NCBI RefSeq assembly: GCF_039994875.1
Contig: NZ_CP121196.1
Span: forward strand, 4,588,001-4,652,000
Reading direction: 5' to 3'
DNA from: Telmatobacter sp. DSM 110680
GTDB lineage: Bacteria > Acidobacteriota > Terriglobia > Terriglobales > Acidobacteriaceae
Length of the DNA stretch: 64,000 bases
Shown here: piece by piece, positions 50,804 to 59,784 of the stretch
Layout: the number at the start of each line of letters is the position of its first letter
Numbering within the stretch: the stretch's first letter is position 1
Translations under genes and position numbers: made by a program
The notes under the pieces: model-generated
The model's database searches: none
Seen by the model: the letters and a program-made list of their open reading frames with translations, nothing else
What the model was told of the DNA's origin: nothing

Positions 50804-53800
50804 ATGAGCGAGAGCATCAAGCCCGTGTTGACCGACTCTCCTGAGGAGAGCCAGGAGCAGCCGCTCGCGTGGCATCGCCGCTATCGGCGCCACGTGTTGT
50901 GGGGCGGAGCGGGAATGATGCTGCTGCTCATCGTTAGTCTCGTGGGATTGTACTTCTGGGCAAGCTCTTCCTATTTCGAAAACATCATGCGCAAGCGGCT
51001 GATTGCGCGCATCGAAGCTTCCACCGGCGGCCGCGCGGAGATCGGCGCCTTCCACTGGAAGGTGCTGAAGATGGAAGGCGAGGCGGATGGCGTGGTACTG
51101 CACGGACGCGAAGCGCAAGGCGAGGCGCCTTACGCACAACTGGGTTCCCTGCACGTTGCGATCAACATACTGGGCTTCTGGAGTCCGCGCATTCTGCTGC
51201 GCGATCTCGAACTGGACCGGCCGCAGATTCACCTGATTGTTTATCGCGACGGATCGACGAATCAGCCGCAGCCGCGCAAGAAGACGGAATCGCATCCGCT
51301 GAGCACGCTGTTTGATCTGCAGGCCGGGCACGTCGAGGTGACGCATGGCGTGCTGGATTACGAGAAGCGGTCGGACGAGAGTGATTTTCAGGACCGCCAT
51401 CTCCCGCTGAATTTTTCAGCGAACGATGTTTCGTTGTTGTTGAAGTATGTTGCGGGGAACGGGATTACACAGGATAGCTATCATCTGGATGCGAAATTGC
51501 GTGACCTGCGCCTGGTGCGCGGCCCCGCCGATCATCCGGAGGCGCCGCCGGTGGAGGGATACATCGAAGCGTCGGTGGATTTGACGCGTAACGCCGCCTA
51601 CCTGCGTTCGCTGCAGTTGACAGCCCACAGCAAAGGGTCGGCAGATCGCGTGCTGAATGTCACGGGCGAGCTTGATGATTTCAACCGTCCTCGCTGGAAG
51701 ACGCAGGTGCAGGGCGAAGTGGACTTGAAGTTAATGGAGCCGGCGCTGGGTTATCCATCAACGCCGGAGGGGATCGCGAAGTTGAACCTCGCGGCTGCAG
51801 GGCAGGACGGTGAATTTCGCATCGACGGAACGGTACATGCGGACAACGCGGCGTATGTCGGAACCGGCGTGGTGGCTCGCGGTGTTGGACTGGATGCGCG
51901 TGTGCACGCCGATCCGCAGCGATTACAGATTACTAATGTGACAGCGCGACTGAAGCAGGGCGGACAGATGGACGGCGAGGTGCTGTTGGATCACTGGATC
52001 GCGCCGCTTGCGGGTGCTCCGGTGGTGCAGGCTGCGGCTGAGCCGGTGAAGCGTGAGAAGAAGGGGAAGAGCCACGAACAGCCGGCACCCCTGCCAGTCA
52101 AAGTTGACACTGATCTACACACCAACGGCAAAGTGATTGCGAACTTCAGAGACGTTGCGCTGGACACAGTGCTTGACATGGTGAGCGAAGAGCCATTCAC
52201 GCGGCTCGGGTTGGATGCGCGGCTGAATGGATTATCGACCGCAGCTTGGAACAACGGGGATGTAAACACGCTGGAGGTGACTTCGAAGTTCGACATGAGC
52301 CCTTCGAGCAAGCGGGTCGTGGACGAAGCGCCGACCAGCGGGGTTATCTATGGGACATATCGGCAGCGCAATGGAGCTGTAGATTTGCGAAATCTGCAGG
52401 TAAATCTGCCTGCCAGCCACGTGAGCGCGCATGGGCAGCTTGGTGCGTTTCCCATGACCAGCCCAACCGGTATTGTGGTCGAGTTTCATTCGCGCGATCT
52501 AGATGAGTTCGACACGGTTTTCAGTGCGCTGGGCCTTACGCGCGATGGCAAGACTGGAACGTCGGCTCTGCCGGTCGATCTCGACGGGCAAGCGGATTTC
52601 AAAGGTACATGGACCGGTTCGCTTGTTGATCCGCACCTGGCGGGAGATCTGCACGCATCGGATCTTGCCCTGGAGCTTCCGGCGAAGGATAAGGACGAAA
52701 AGCCGCAGGTGGTTCACCTGGACTCGGCTGATGCGACGGGAAGCTATTCCGCGATGCGGATAGCAATTGATCACGGAGAACTGAAGCACGGAGATGCTTC
52801 GATCAGTTTGGATGGGACACTGACATCTGCAAAAGCGCCGTTGGCGAAGTCGCCGGGTATTCCGCAATTTGATGCGAGTTCCCTTCTTCGCGCAAATCTG
52901 CATGCGACCAGCGTAAACGCCGACAAGCTCGCACCCTTTCTTGAAAAGCACCTCCCCATCGCTGGATCGATGAGCGCGCAGATTGCAGTGGATGGACCCG
53001 TCGAGAAGCTGAACGGCAATGGGTGGGTGCAGCTGGATAACGGCGAGTTGTATGGAGAGCCGTTGACGCGAATTCGAGCAGAAGGAAAGTTCACCGGGCC
53101 ACTGGTGCAGTTAGCGTCCGTAACGCTGAACCATGCCGCCGGCACCGTGGCGGCATCTGGAAGTTACGATCTGCACACGCAGCAATTCACTGTGGACGCG
53201 CGGGGTGCGGGAATCGACATCGCGAAGGTTGACAAGCTGCGCAATGCGGGCACGGCGTTGTCGGGAAGTATGGGGTTTACGCTGTCAGGCTCAGGCACGG
53301 TTGACGATCCGCACCTGAACGCGCGCGCGTCGCTGGCAAACTTTACGGTAAGCGGCGAGCGCTTTGGCGAATTCGATATAGTCGCGCACACTGCGAATCG
53401 GAATGTGACGTATGACATAACCTCGCGTCTGGAAGCGGCCGAGCTTACGGCGCATGGACAGACTGCGCTACAGGGTGACAACGAGACGCAGGCGTCGCTG
53501 AACTTCTCAAAATTCAATATCGGCGCGCTGTTGGAGATGGCGCACATCAACGGGCTGACCGGCGAGTCGGACCTTGAGGGAACCGTTACGGTGCAGGGAC
53601 CGCTGGCGCGACCGGAACAGATGCGGGGCGATGCGCGGATTCAGGAACTGGCGGTGACGATTGCCGGAGTGCACCTGCATAGCGAAGGTGGCCTGCATGC
53701 CAGCATGAACAATTCGCTGATCACGCTGGATCCACTACACGTGACGGGTGAAGAGACGGACCTGCACGCCCAGGGCACTTTGAATCTGACGGGCAAGCGG

Positions 53801-55078
53801 CAACTGGATTTGGCGGCGAACGGGTCAATCAATTTGAAGCTGGCCGAATCAATCGATCCGGATCTCACGGCACGCGGAACAACAACGTTTCGCGTCGAAG
53901 CACACGGACCTCTGGAGAATCCGGGGTTGTCGGGGAAGATTGATTTCGAGGATGCATCCTTGGCGCTCGAGGATTTGCCAAACAGCCTGAGCCAGTTGCA
54001 CGGGACGCTCGAGTTCAACCAGAACCGGCTGGAAGTGAAGTCGCTCACTGCGATGAGTGGTGGTGGCCTGCTGAGCGTGTCGGGATATCTGGCCTACCAG
54101 CACGGCATCTATGCCGACCTTGCGCTGAAGGGAAAATCGATTCGCATCCGCTATCCGCAGGGTGTGAGTTCGGCGGCGGATATCAACCTGCAATTGCAAG
54201 GGCCACAGAACAACCTGCTGCTGAGCGGCAACGTGATGATCACACGATTCACGGTGAGCCCGGAGATGGACTTTGTGGCACTGGCAGCGCAGGCCGGCAA
54301 GTCGCAGCCGATTGCGCCGGCAAATGCGCCATCGAATCATGTGCGGCTCGATGTGCGCATTCAATCGTCGCCACAGTTGAACTTTCAGAATGCCTACGCG
54401 AAGCTGGCGGGGGACGTGGATCTTCGGCTTCGGGGGACGGTGGCTTCGCCGTCGCTGCTGGGGCGAATCTCAATCACGGAAGGCAGCGCAACGATTGCCG
54501 GAACACGATATGAACTGCAGCGCGGCGAAATCACCTTTAACAATCCGGTGCGCATCCAGCCATTGATTGATTTGAATGCCACGGCGCGGGTGGAGGATTA
54601 CGACATCACGCTGGGGCTGCATGGGTCCGTCGATCAGCTCGCGGTGACTTACCGGAGCGATCCTCCACTGCCCGAGGCTGACGTAGTGGCGCTGCTGGCG
54701 CTGGGACGCACGCAGGATCAGCAAAGGCTTTACACAGCGCAGCAGGAGCAGATCGCCAACAACCCAGCTACGGATGCCCTGCTAGGCGGAGCTCTGAATG
54801 CAACGGTGAGCAGCCGGGTGCAGAAGCTGTTCGGGGCGGGATCGGTGAAGGTGGATCCGAACTACCTGGGCGTGCTGGGCAACTCGACTACGCGCATCAC
54901 AGTGGAAGAACAGCTGGGCAAGAACCTCACCCTGACCTATGCGACCGATGTGGACACGACGGCGCAACAGCTATTGCAAGCCGAAATCGCGATCAACCGG
55001 CATGTCTCGCTGCTGGTGGCGCGGGACGAGTCCGGTGTCTTCTCGATGGTGGTAAAGGCTACGCGGCGCTTCAAGTAG
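50804..55078 (+). CDS. tamB: TamB-like translocation and assembly module protein
   Basis: A 1424-residue protein. One N-terminal membrane helix (about 37-58, VLWGGAGMMLLLIVSLVGLYFW) anchors a very long beta-rich periplasmic part made of AsmA/TamB-like repeats, and the C-terminal DUF490/TamB domain is clear (ITEGSATIAGTRYELQRGEITFNNPVRIQPLIDLNATARVEDYDITLGLHGSV, then SDPPLPEADVVALLALGRTQDQ). TamB-type proteins form bridges that move lipids or help insert outer-membrane proteins. The ATG at 50804 is just after GGAGA. The frame extends 43 codons upstream over the end of the SurA-like gene. Confidence 0.93.
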   Translation: MSESIKPVLTDSPEESQEQPLAWHRRYRRHVLWGGAGMMLLLIVSLVGLYFWASSSYFENIMRKRLIARIEASTGGRAEIGAFHWKVLKMEGEADGVVLHGREAQGEAPYAQLGSLHVAINILGFWSPRILLRDLELDRPQIHLIVYRDGSTNQPQPRKKTESHPLSTLFDLQAGHVEVTHGVLDYEKRSDESDFQDRHLPLNFSANDVSLLLKYVAGNGITQDSYHLDAKLRDLRLVRGPADHPEAPPVEGYIEASVDLTRNAAYLRSLQLTAHSKGSADRVLNVTGELDDFNRPRWKTQVQGEVDLKLMEPALGYPSTPEGIAKLNLAAAGQDGEFRIDGTVHADNAAYVGTGVVARGVGLDARVHADPQRLQITNVTARLKQGGQMDGEVLLDHWIAPLAGAPVVQAAAEPVKREKKGKSHEQPAPLPVKVDTDLHTNGKVIANFRDVALDTVLDMVSEEPFTRLGLDARLNGLSTAAWNNGDVNTLEVTSKFDMSPSSKRVVDEAPTSGVIYGTYRQRNGAVDLRNLQVNLPASHVSAHGQLGAFPMTSPTGIVVEFHSRDLDEFDTVFSALGLTRDGKTGTSALPVDLDGQADFKGTWTGSLVDPHLAGDLHASDLALELPAKDKDEKPQVVHLDSADATGSYSAMRIAIDHGELKHGDASISLDGTLTSAKAPLAKSPGIPQFDASSLLRANLHATSVNADKLAPFLEKHLPIAGSMSAQIAVDGPVEKLNGNGWVQLDNGELYGEPLTRIRAEGKFTGPLVQLASVTLNHAAGTVAASGSYDLHTQQFTVDARGAGIDIAKVDKLRNAGTALSGSMGFTLSGSGTVDDPHLNARASLANFTVSGERFGEFDIVAHTANRNVTYDITSRLEAAELTAHGQTALQGDNETQASLNFSKFNIGALLEMAHINGLTGESDLEGTVTVQGPLARPEQMRGDARIQELAVTIAGVHLHSEGGLHASMNNSLITLDPLHVTGEETDLHAQGTLNLTGKRQLDLAANGSINLKLAESIDPDLTARGTTTFRVEAHGPLENPGLSGKIDFEDASLALEDLPNSLSQLHGTLEFNQNRLEVKSLTAMSGGGLLSVSGYLAYQHGIYADLALKGKSIRIRYPQGVSSAADINLQLQGPQNNLLLSGNVMITRFTVSPEMDFVALAAQAGKSQPIAPANAPSNHVRLDVRIQSSPQLNFQNAYAKLAGDVDLRLRGTVASPSLLGRISITEGSATIAGTRYELQRGEITFNNPVRIQPLIDLNATARVEDYDITLGLHGSVDQLAVTYRSDPPLPEADVVALLALGRTQDQQRLYTAQQEQIANNPATDALLGGALNATVSSRVQKLFGAGSVKVDPNYLGVLGNSTTRITVEEQLGKNLTLTYATDVDTTAQQLLQAEIAINRHVSLLVARDESGVFSMVVKATRRFK

Positions 55079-55351
55079 ACGGGCGACTCAGCCCTGCCGG
55101 CAGAGCCGTCGATTCTCTCTTCCAGTTAAAAAGCGGTTGAACGCGAGGTTCAAGCTCGCGCCTGACGCTCGCCTGCCGATGCAGATACGGGCCTGTGGAT
55201 TCAGATTTGTACAAATAACAGCGGAAAGATAGCCGTATAACTTTTTGTCTGCATCTGTGTCTAAAGCAGGCGGACAGAGAGTTTGCGCCTCGCGGGATTT
55301 ACCCACGGGTGCAAAAACACGAATTAAAGAAAGAATGAAGGAGTAAGGATT

Positions 55352-56149
55352 ATGAAGACGACGAAAAATATCTTAGCCACCGCAGGAATCGCGGCTGCTC
55401 TCGCCCTCAGTGTTGCAGGCATCCCCCAGGTCTCATATGCGGCGACAGGTTTTGGCGCGGCTATGGGGCAGGACAGTTCGGGCGATGCGCAGGCAAAGCT
55501 TAAAAAATCGCAGTTCAAGGACGTAAAGGTCACGGTCGAAAATGGGATCGCCACGCTGAGCGGTACGGTGAGCCTTTACGAGTACAAGAAGGATGCCGCA
55601 AACCGGGTCCGCAAGGTCAAGGGCGTAACGGCGGTGCGGAATGAGATCCAGGTGTCCGGGCCCAATGTTGAGGACAACGAGTTAAAAACCAAGCTGGCCG
55701 AGAAGCTGGCGTACGATCGCGTTGGCTACGGGACCACGCCGTTCAATGCAATTACGGTCAATGTCGAGAATGGAATGGTAACGCTCGGAGGCCACGCGTA
55801 CTCTGACGTGGACAAGGACTCCGCTGTCGCCCTGGTGTCGACCTATCCCGGTGTGAAAGATGTTTCAGATGAGATCGAGGTCGATCCCACATCGATCATG
55901 GACGACCAAACAAGGATGGCCGTGGCGCGTGCCATCTACGGTTATCCGAGTTTGAACCGGTATGCCAGCGACCCGGCAAAGCCGATTCGTATCTCTGTTC
56001 AAAACGGCCATGTTGAGTTGTACGGGGTGGTCGATTCGAAGGCTGACAAAGACACGGCTTACCTTCGAGCCAACGCCGTTCCTGGCATATTCAGCGTGAA
56101 AAACTATCTGCAGGTTGCCGGCAAGGAAAACGAGAACGAGAAGCCGTAA
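55352..56149 (+). CDS. Exported protein with three BON domains
   Basis: A 265-residue protein with a signal peptide (ILATAGIAAALALSVAGIPQVSYAA) and three BON domains: KDVKVTVENGIATLSGTVSLYEYKKDAANRVRKVKGVTAVRNEI (about 55-100), AITVNVENGMVTLGGHAYSDVDKDSAVALVSTYPGVKDVSDEI (about 130-175) and IRISVQNGHVELYGVVDSKADKDTAYLRANAVPGIFSVKNYL (about 210-255). BON domains bind phospholipid and help keep the envelope intact, as in OsmY. AAGGAG precedes the ATG. A strong terminator follows. Confidence 0.92.
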   Translation: MKTTKNILATAGIAAALALSVAGIPQVSYAATGFGAAMGQDSSGDAQAKLKKSQFKDVKVTVENGIATLSGTVSLYEYKKDAANRVRKVKGVTAVRNEIQVSGPNVEDNELKTKLAEKLAYDRVGYGTTPFNAITVNVENGMVTLGGHAYSDVDKDSAVALVSTYPGVKDVSDEIEVDPTSIMDDQTRMAVARAIYGYPSLNRYASDPAKPIRISVQNGHVELYGVVDSKADKDTAYLRANAVPGIFSVKNYLQVAGKENENEKP

Positions 56150-56194
56150 CAATAGCAAGTCGGCCACCAGCAGTATTTCGGTTTTAGAATTGAT

Positions 56195-56228
56195 GGGCCC
56201 GGGCGCGTGAGGCTGTCCGGGCCCTTTT
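56195..56228 (+). terminator. Rho-independent terminator of the BON gene
   Basis: An 8-bp perfect stem (GGGCCCGG, 56195-56202, with CCGGGCCC, 56217-56224) followed by TTTTCTC, 46 nt after the stop codon. Confidence 0.92.
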
Positions 56229-56360
56229 CTCTACCCTGAATGCCTTTGAATTCTCACCATGAGTTGGCGCACGTTTTTACTGGACGGGCGATTGGCCAGC
56301 GTGCGACATTTACAGAACTGTAATCATTCAGGCCCTTCCCTTCCTTACACTTGAATCGCT

Positions 56361-56705
56361 ATGTTGAACGACGGACCCTTGACCATCGACCGTAAAGAGG
56401 GCAGAAATCCCGGTACACGGGTGTTCTGCCTTTCAGGACCGCTCACGTTGCGCAACTTGTTCGAGTTGCAGGCAGAGTTGCGCGGGACGGCGCCTCCGCC
56501 GCTGACGGTGATCGACCTTACGGCAGTCCCCTACATGGATTCCGCAGGGATGGGGCTGGTGATGAATCATTACGTTCGCTGCCAGACGAAGGGCGCAAAG
56601 CTTGTCGTCGCCGGCGCAAACAGCCGGGTGATGGATCTCTTCAAGGTAACGAAGGTCGACACGGTGCTGCCGCTGGTCAGTACGATCGAGGACGCGGAAG
56701 CGTAG
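56361..56705 (+). CDS. STAS domain anti-sigma factor antagonist
   Basis: A 114-residue STAS protein. The core RVFCLSGPLTLRNLFELQAELRG, LTVIDLTAVPYMDSAGMGLVMNHYVRCQTKGAKLVVAGANSRVMDLFKVTKVD contains the phosphorylatable serine in MDSAGMG. Proteins of the SpoIIAA/RsbV type bind an anti-sigma kinase when unphosphorylated. No such kinase is encoded beside it. It lies upstream of the UbiA gene on the same strand. Confidence 0.85.
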   Translation: MLNDGPLTIDRKEGRNPGTRVFCLSGPLTLRNLFELQAELRGTAPPPLTVIDLTAVPYMDSAGMGLVMNHYVRCQTKGAKLVVAGANSRVMDLFKVTKVDTVLPLVSTIEDAEA

Positions 56706-56833
56706 GGACTCTTTTCTCTCCACACAAGATTGCGTTGTCAGCTGCATCAAGGTGCGCTGAGAAGCCTTCGAGCTTCTTTGCCCGGCCATCCCGCGTGCAC
56801 CTCCAATTACACTAAATAATGGAGCTGCACACG

Positions 56834-57697
56834 ATGGGGCTGGCCGCTAAAACCCGTACAACGCTGGAGATGATCAAGTGGGAGCACTCGATCTTTGCGT
56901 TACCTTTTACGTTGACTTCGGTGTTGCTGGCGAGTCACGGAGCGCCCGGCTGGCGGACGCTGGGGTGGATATTGGTCGCGATGGTCACGGCTCGCTCGTG
57001 TGCGATGGCCTTCAATCGCTGGGCGGACGCAGACCTTGACGCAGCTAATCCGAGAACGCGTATGCGCGCGATTCCGGCGGGCCAGCTTTCTCGAGGATTT
57101 GTGCTCGGGTTCACGGTACTGATGGGGCTCGGATTTGTGATCGCCTCAGCAGAACTGAACCGGCTAACGCTTTACCTGGCACCTTTCGTCCTGGTGGTAT
57201 TGCTGGGATACAGCTACATGAAGCGGGTGACGCGCTGGTCGCACCTGGTGCTGGGATTGGCCTTGGGGCTCGCCCCCTCGGCGGCGTGGATCGCGGTGCG
57301 GGGCAGTCTCGATCCTCGCATTGTGGTTCTGACTGCGGCAGTGATGCTGTGGGTGGGCGGATTTGATGTTCTCTACGCATGCCAGGATTTTGAACACGAT
57401 CGCGAAGCCGGACTGCACAGTATTCCGCAGGCGCTAGGTGTTACGGCCGCCTTCTGGGTGGCGCGCGCGATGCATCTGATCATGCTGACGCTGCTGGTAT
57501 GGTTTGGATATTTGTTCAGCTTCGGCATCGCGGGATGGCTGGGCGTGGCGGCGGCCGGACTGCTGCTGGCTTATGAGCACTCGATTGTTTCGCCCGGGGA
57601 TATGCGGCGCTTGAACGCTGCTTTTTTCACCATGAACGGCGTCATCGCGATGGTCTTTCTGGTTTTTGTAGCCGCCGACGTGTGGCTGCGGAGATAG
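56834..57697 (+). CDS. UbiA-type prenyltransferase
   Basis: A 287-residue membrane protein with eight or nine hydrophobic segments. The diphosphate-binding motif is AFNRWADADLDAANPRT (N-x3-D-x-D-x-D form) and the second acidic motif is DVLYACQDFEHDREAGLHSIPQALG, both typical of UbiA prenyltransferases. The layout resembles 4-hydroxybenzoate prenyltransferase or the MqnP type of the futalosine menaquinone route. The ATG at 56834 has GGAG nine nt ahead; the ATG at 56819 lacks a ribosome site. It ends just before the pheA start region. Confidence 0.85.
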   Translation: MGLAAKTRTTLEMIKWEHSIFALPFTLTSVLLASHGAPGWRTLGWILVAMVTARSCAMAFNRWADADLDAANPRTRMRAIPAGQLSRGFVLGFTVLMGLGFVIASAELNRLTLYLAPFVLVVLLGYSYMKRVTRWSHLVLGLALGLAPSAAWIAVRGSLDPRIVVLTAAVMLWVGGFDVLYACQDFEHDREAGLHSIPQALGVTAAFWVARAMHLIMLTLLVWFGYLFSFGIAGWLGVAAAGLLLAYEHSIVSPGDMRRLNAAFFTMNGVIAMVFLVFVAADVWLRR

Positions 57698-57826
57698 CGG
57701 GCCATGGAAAATGAGCGGAGCCAGAAAGCGGCAGTAGCGCTGTGGTATGGTTCGAGAAAGCAGTCTGCTCAGCCGCCCGCCGCTACAACTACAATCCATA
57801 CCTCCACAGGAGAAGCAGAGACAGGA

Positions 57827-58672
57827 ATGAAGATTGCCATCCAGGGGGAACATGGCTCGTTCAGCCACGAAGCAACGATCGCCATGCTGCCGGACTCCGT
57901 GATTGTGCCTTGTTCCGTTTCATCTGACGTTTTCAATGCGCTTGCCAGCGGATCGGTAGAAGGCGCAGTCATTCCAATTGAGAACAGCCTCGCGGGATCG
58001 GTGCTGGAACACTTCGATCTGCTGCTGCAACACGATGTGAAAGTGGTGCGGGAAGCGCAGCTACGCATTCGCCACAATCTGATCGGAATCTCGTCGACAA
58101 TTGAGGATATCGATCGCGTATTTTCTCATCCGGTGGCGCTGGCGCAATGCAGGAAATTCCTTGCCGAGCATCCGCGGATGGAATCGTTCGCTTTTTACGA
58201 TACGGCCGGCAGCGTAAAACAACTGGTAGAACTACGCGACCGGCACGCAGCGGCTATCGCCAGCGAGGCTGCAGCTCGCTACTACGGAGCGCAGATTCTG
58301 CAGGCAGGGATTGAAGACAATCCGGAAAACTACACTCGATTCTTTCTGGTGCGGCGTGCCAGGGATGCGCGATTCGACGGCAATGCGAACAAGACCAGCC
58401 TTGCATTTTCTGTTGAGAATCGGCCTGGATCGCTAGTGGCAGCACTAAACGAACTTTCAGCGTTGGGCACAAATCTGACCAAGATCGAGTCACGACCCGT
58501 GCAGGGAAAGCCCTGGGAGTATGTCTTCTATGTGGACTGCCAGTTGCAATCAGCCGACGAGGCCTCACGTGCTACAGACGCGCTGAAGCCGCACTGCGCG
58601 ATGGTGAAAGAGCTGGGCAGGTATGTGGAGGCGGGGAAAAAGAGAACGAGGGACGTAGGGACCGGGAAATAG
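57827..58672 (+). CDS. pheA: Prephenate dehydratase
   Basis: A 281-residue protein. The dehydratase domain (about 1-185: MKIAIQGEHGSFSHEATI, GAVIPIENSLAGSV, FYDTAGSVKQL and the key NYTRFFLVRR) is followed by an ACT domain (about 195-270: TSLAFSVENRPGSLVAALNELSALGTNLTKIESRPVQGKPWEYVFYVD), whose ESRP loop senses phenylalanine. It makes phenylpyruvate and is feedback-inhibited. It carries no chorismate mutase domain. The ATG at 57827 follows AGGA; 41 upstream open codons have no domain content. A terminator hairpin follows. Confidence 0.94.
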   Translation: MKIAIQGEHGSFSHEATIAMLPDSVIVPCSVSSDVFNALASGSVEGAVIPIENSLAGSVLEHFDLLLQHDVKVVREAQLRIRHNLIGISSTIEDIDRVFSHPVALAQCRKFLAEHPRMESFAFYDTAGSVKQLVELRDRHAAAIASEAAARYYGAQILQAGIEDNPENYTRFFLVRRARDARFDGNANKTSLAFSVENRPGSLVAALNELSALGTNLTKIESRPVQGKPWEYVFYVDCQLQSADEASRATDALKPHCAMVKELGRYVEAGKKRTRDVGTGK

Positions 58673-58701
58673 GGACTAGAAAGTCAGTCTTACTTACGAA
58701 G

Positions 58702-58736
58702 CAAAAGGGGATGGCTTTGGCCACCCCCTTTTTGCT
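58702..58736. terminator. Bidirectional terminator after pheA
   Basis: A stem of GCAAAAGGGGATGGC (58702-58716) with GCCACCCCCTTTTTGC (58721-58736), one mismatch, is flanked by an A-run on the left and a T-run on the right. It can stop the pheA transcript and the convergent minus-strand gene. Confidence 0.88.
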
Positions 58737-58797
58737 GAGATCTCGAACATGCGGGTCGGGCTTACTAACTGGACCCTATTCCGCCGGTCCCTGATCT

Positions 58798-59400
58798 TTA
58801 GAAGTGGTATGCCACACCCAGTGTCGGGTAGTAGATGTTGTACCACTTGTTGGTGCTGAATTGGCTAACGCCAAACGTAGGCACCTTGGTGACGAACCCG
58901 CGAAACTCGGCGCGGATATCGAAACTGGGGCTGATCTCGTACGCTATGCCTCCGCCGTACAGTCCGCCGATCGCAGTCTGCTGCTTCACGTCAAGGCTGG
59001 TGGTACCAGAATTCCGGATGGGGAGAAAGATGAACGCGCCCGGACCCGCTTCAAGAAACGGATTGAACTTTTTGAAGGTGAAGCTGCGTACGTAGGCTGC
59101 CGAAATCTCCTGGGTGCGGGTGTTGACCTGGTAGTGATTGGGGTTCACGTAGTAGTTGATCTTGTTCTGGTAAGTGATTCCATAATTGGCCTCAAGCGCG
59201 CTGCTTGGTGTAAGCATGAACCGATAACTTAGCAATGCGCCGTACGCGGCGTTGGAATGCACTTGAACATCGGTGGAGGATGCAATAAAAGGCTCGACGA
59301 GAGCCGATCCACTGATGCTGATATCCTGCCGGCTCTCCTGAGCGCGGCCCGCTGCTACGCACACGGCCAGCAGAAAGGCAATAAGGGCGATCTTCTTCAT
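58798..59400 (-). CDS. Outer-membrane beta-barrel protein
   Basis: A 200-residue protein with a signal peptide (MKKIALIAFLLAVCVAAGRAQ). The mature part alternates hydrophobic residues in eight or so strands (ALLSYRFMLTPSSALEANYGITYQ, NPFLEAGPGAFIF, AIGGLYGGGIAYEISPSFDIRAEFRGFV) and ends in a phenylalanine (LGVAYHF), the mark of BamA substrates. This is the OmpW/OmpA-like small-barrel type. Start ATG at 59400 chosen over 14 upstream codons because of the signal peptide. Function unknown. Confidence 0.82.
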   Translation of the reverse strand: MKKIALIAFLLAVCVAAGRAQESRQDISISGSALVEPFIASSTDVQVHSNAAYGALLSYRFMLTPSSALEANYGITYQNKINYYVNPNHYQVNTRTQEISAAYVRSFTFKKFNPFLEAGPGAFIFLPIRNSGTTSLDVKQQTAIGGLYGGGIAYEISPSFDIRAEFRGFVTKVPTFGVSQFSTNKWYNIYYPTLGVAYHF

Positions 59401-59582
59401 TCGGTCTTGAACCTCGCGACTGCTCAACCGTCCGGCTGGCAACCAGCTTGTTGATTACGGCGCCGGATTTGTTCCGCACCCCGCTCTCAGCATTGTAAAT
59501 GGCCTGAACGGGTTGCAGGCTGAACCGCTGAATCGGAATGATCTAAGTCAATAGACGCGGCGCATGAAGAATGGGAATCGAT

Positions 59583-59784
59583 TGGGGACAGGGAATAGGG
59601 AGTAGGGAGTAAAAAGCAAACGCAGATCCCCGTCCTTCCTTCGGTCCCTCGGGATGGCAGGACTTCAAGTCGATAAAGAGGGGCAGCGGTGCTTCATCCG
59701 AGTCTACTTTTATTCGGAAGATCTCGAATCCTGGAAGGCGGTTCTGTTATTCCCTAATCCCTACTCCCCTACTCCCTGTTTTTG
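59583..59784. repeat. Intergenic block flanked by inverted GGGAATAGGGAGTAGGG-type repeats
   Basis: The left edge (59583-59615) carries GGGAATAGGGAGTAGGGAGT. The right edge (59746-59784) carries the reverse of a similar run: TTCCCTAATCCC, then CTACTCCCCTACTCCC. The 130 bp between them holds no gene. Together with the rest of this 380-bp gap nothing else is recognised. The G-rich runs could form four-stranded DNA. Weaker runs of the same flavour lie at 58657-58676. Confidence 0.6.
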
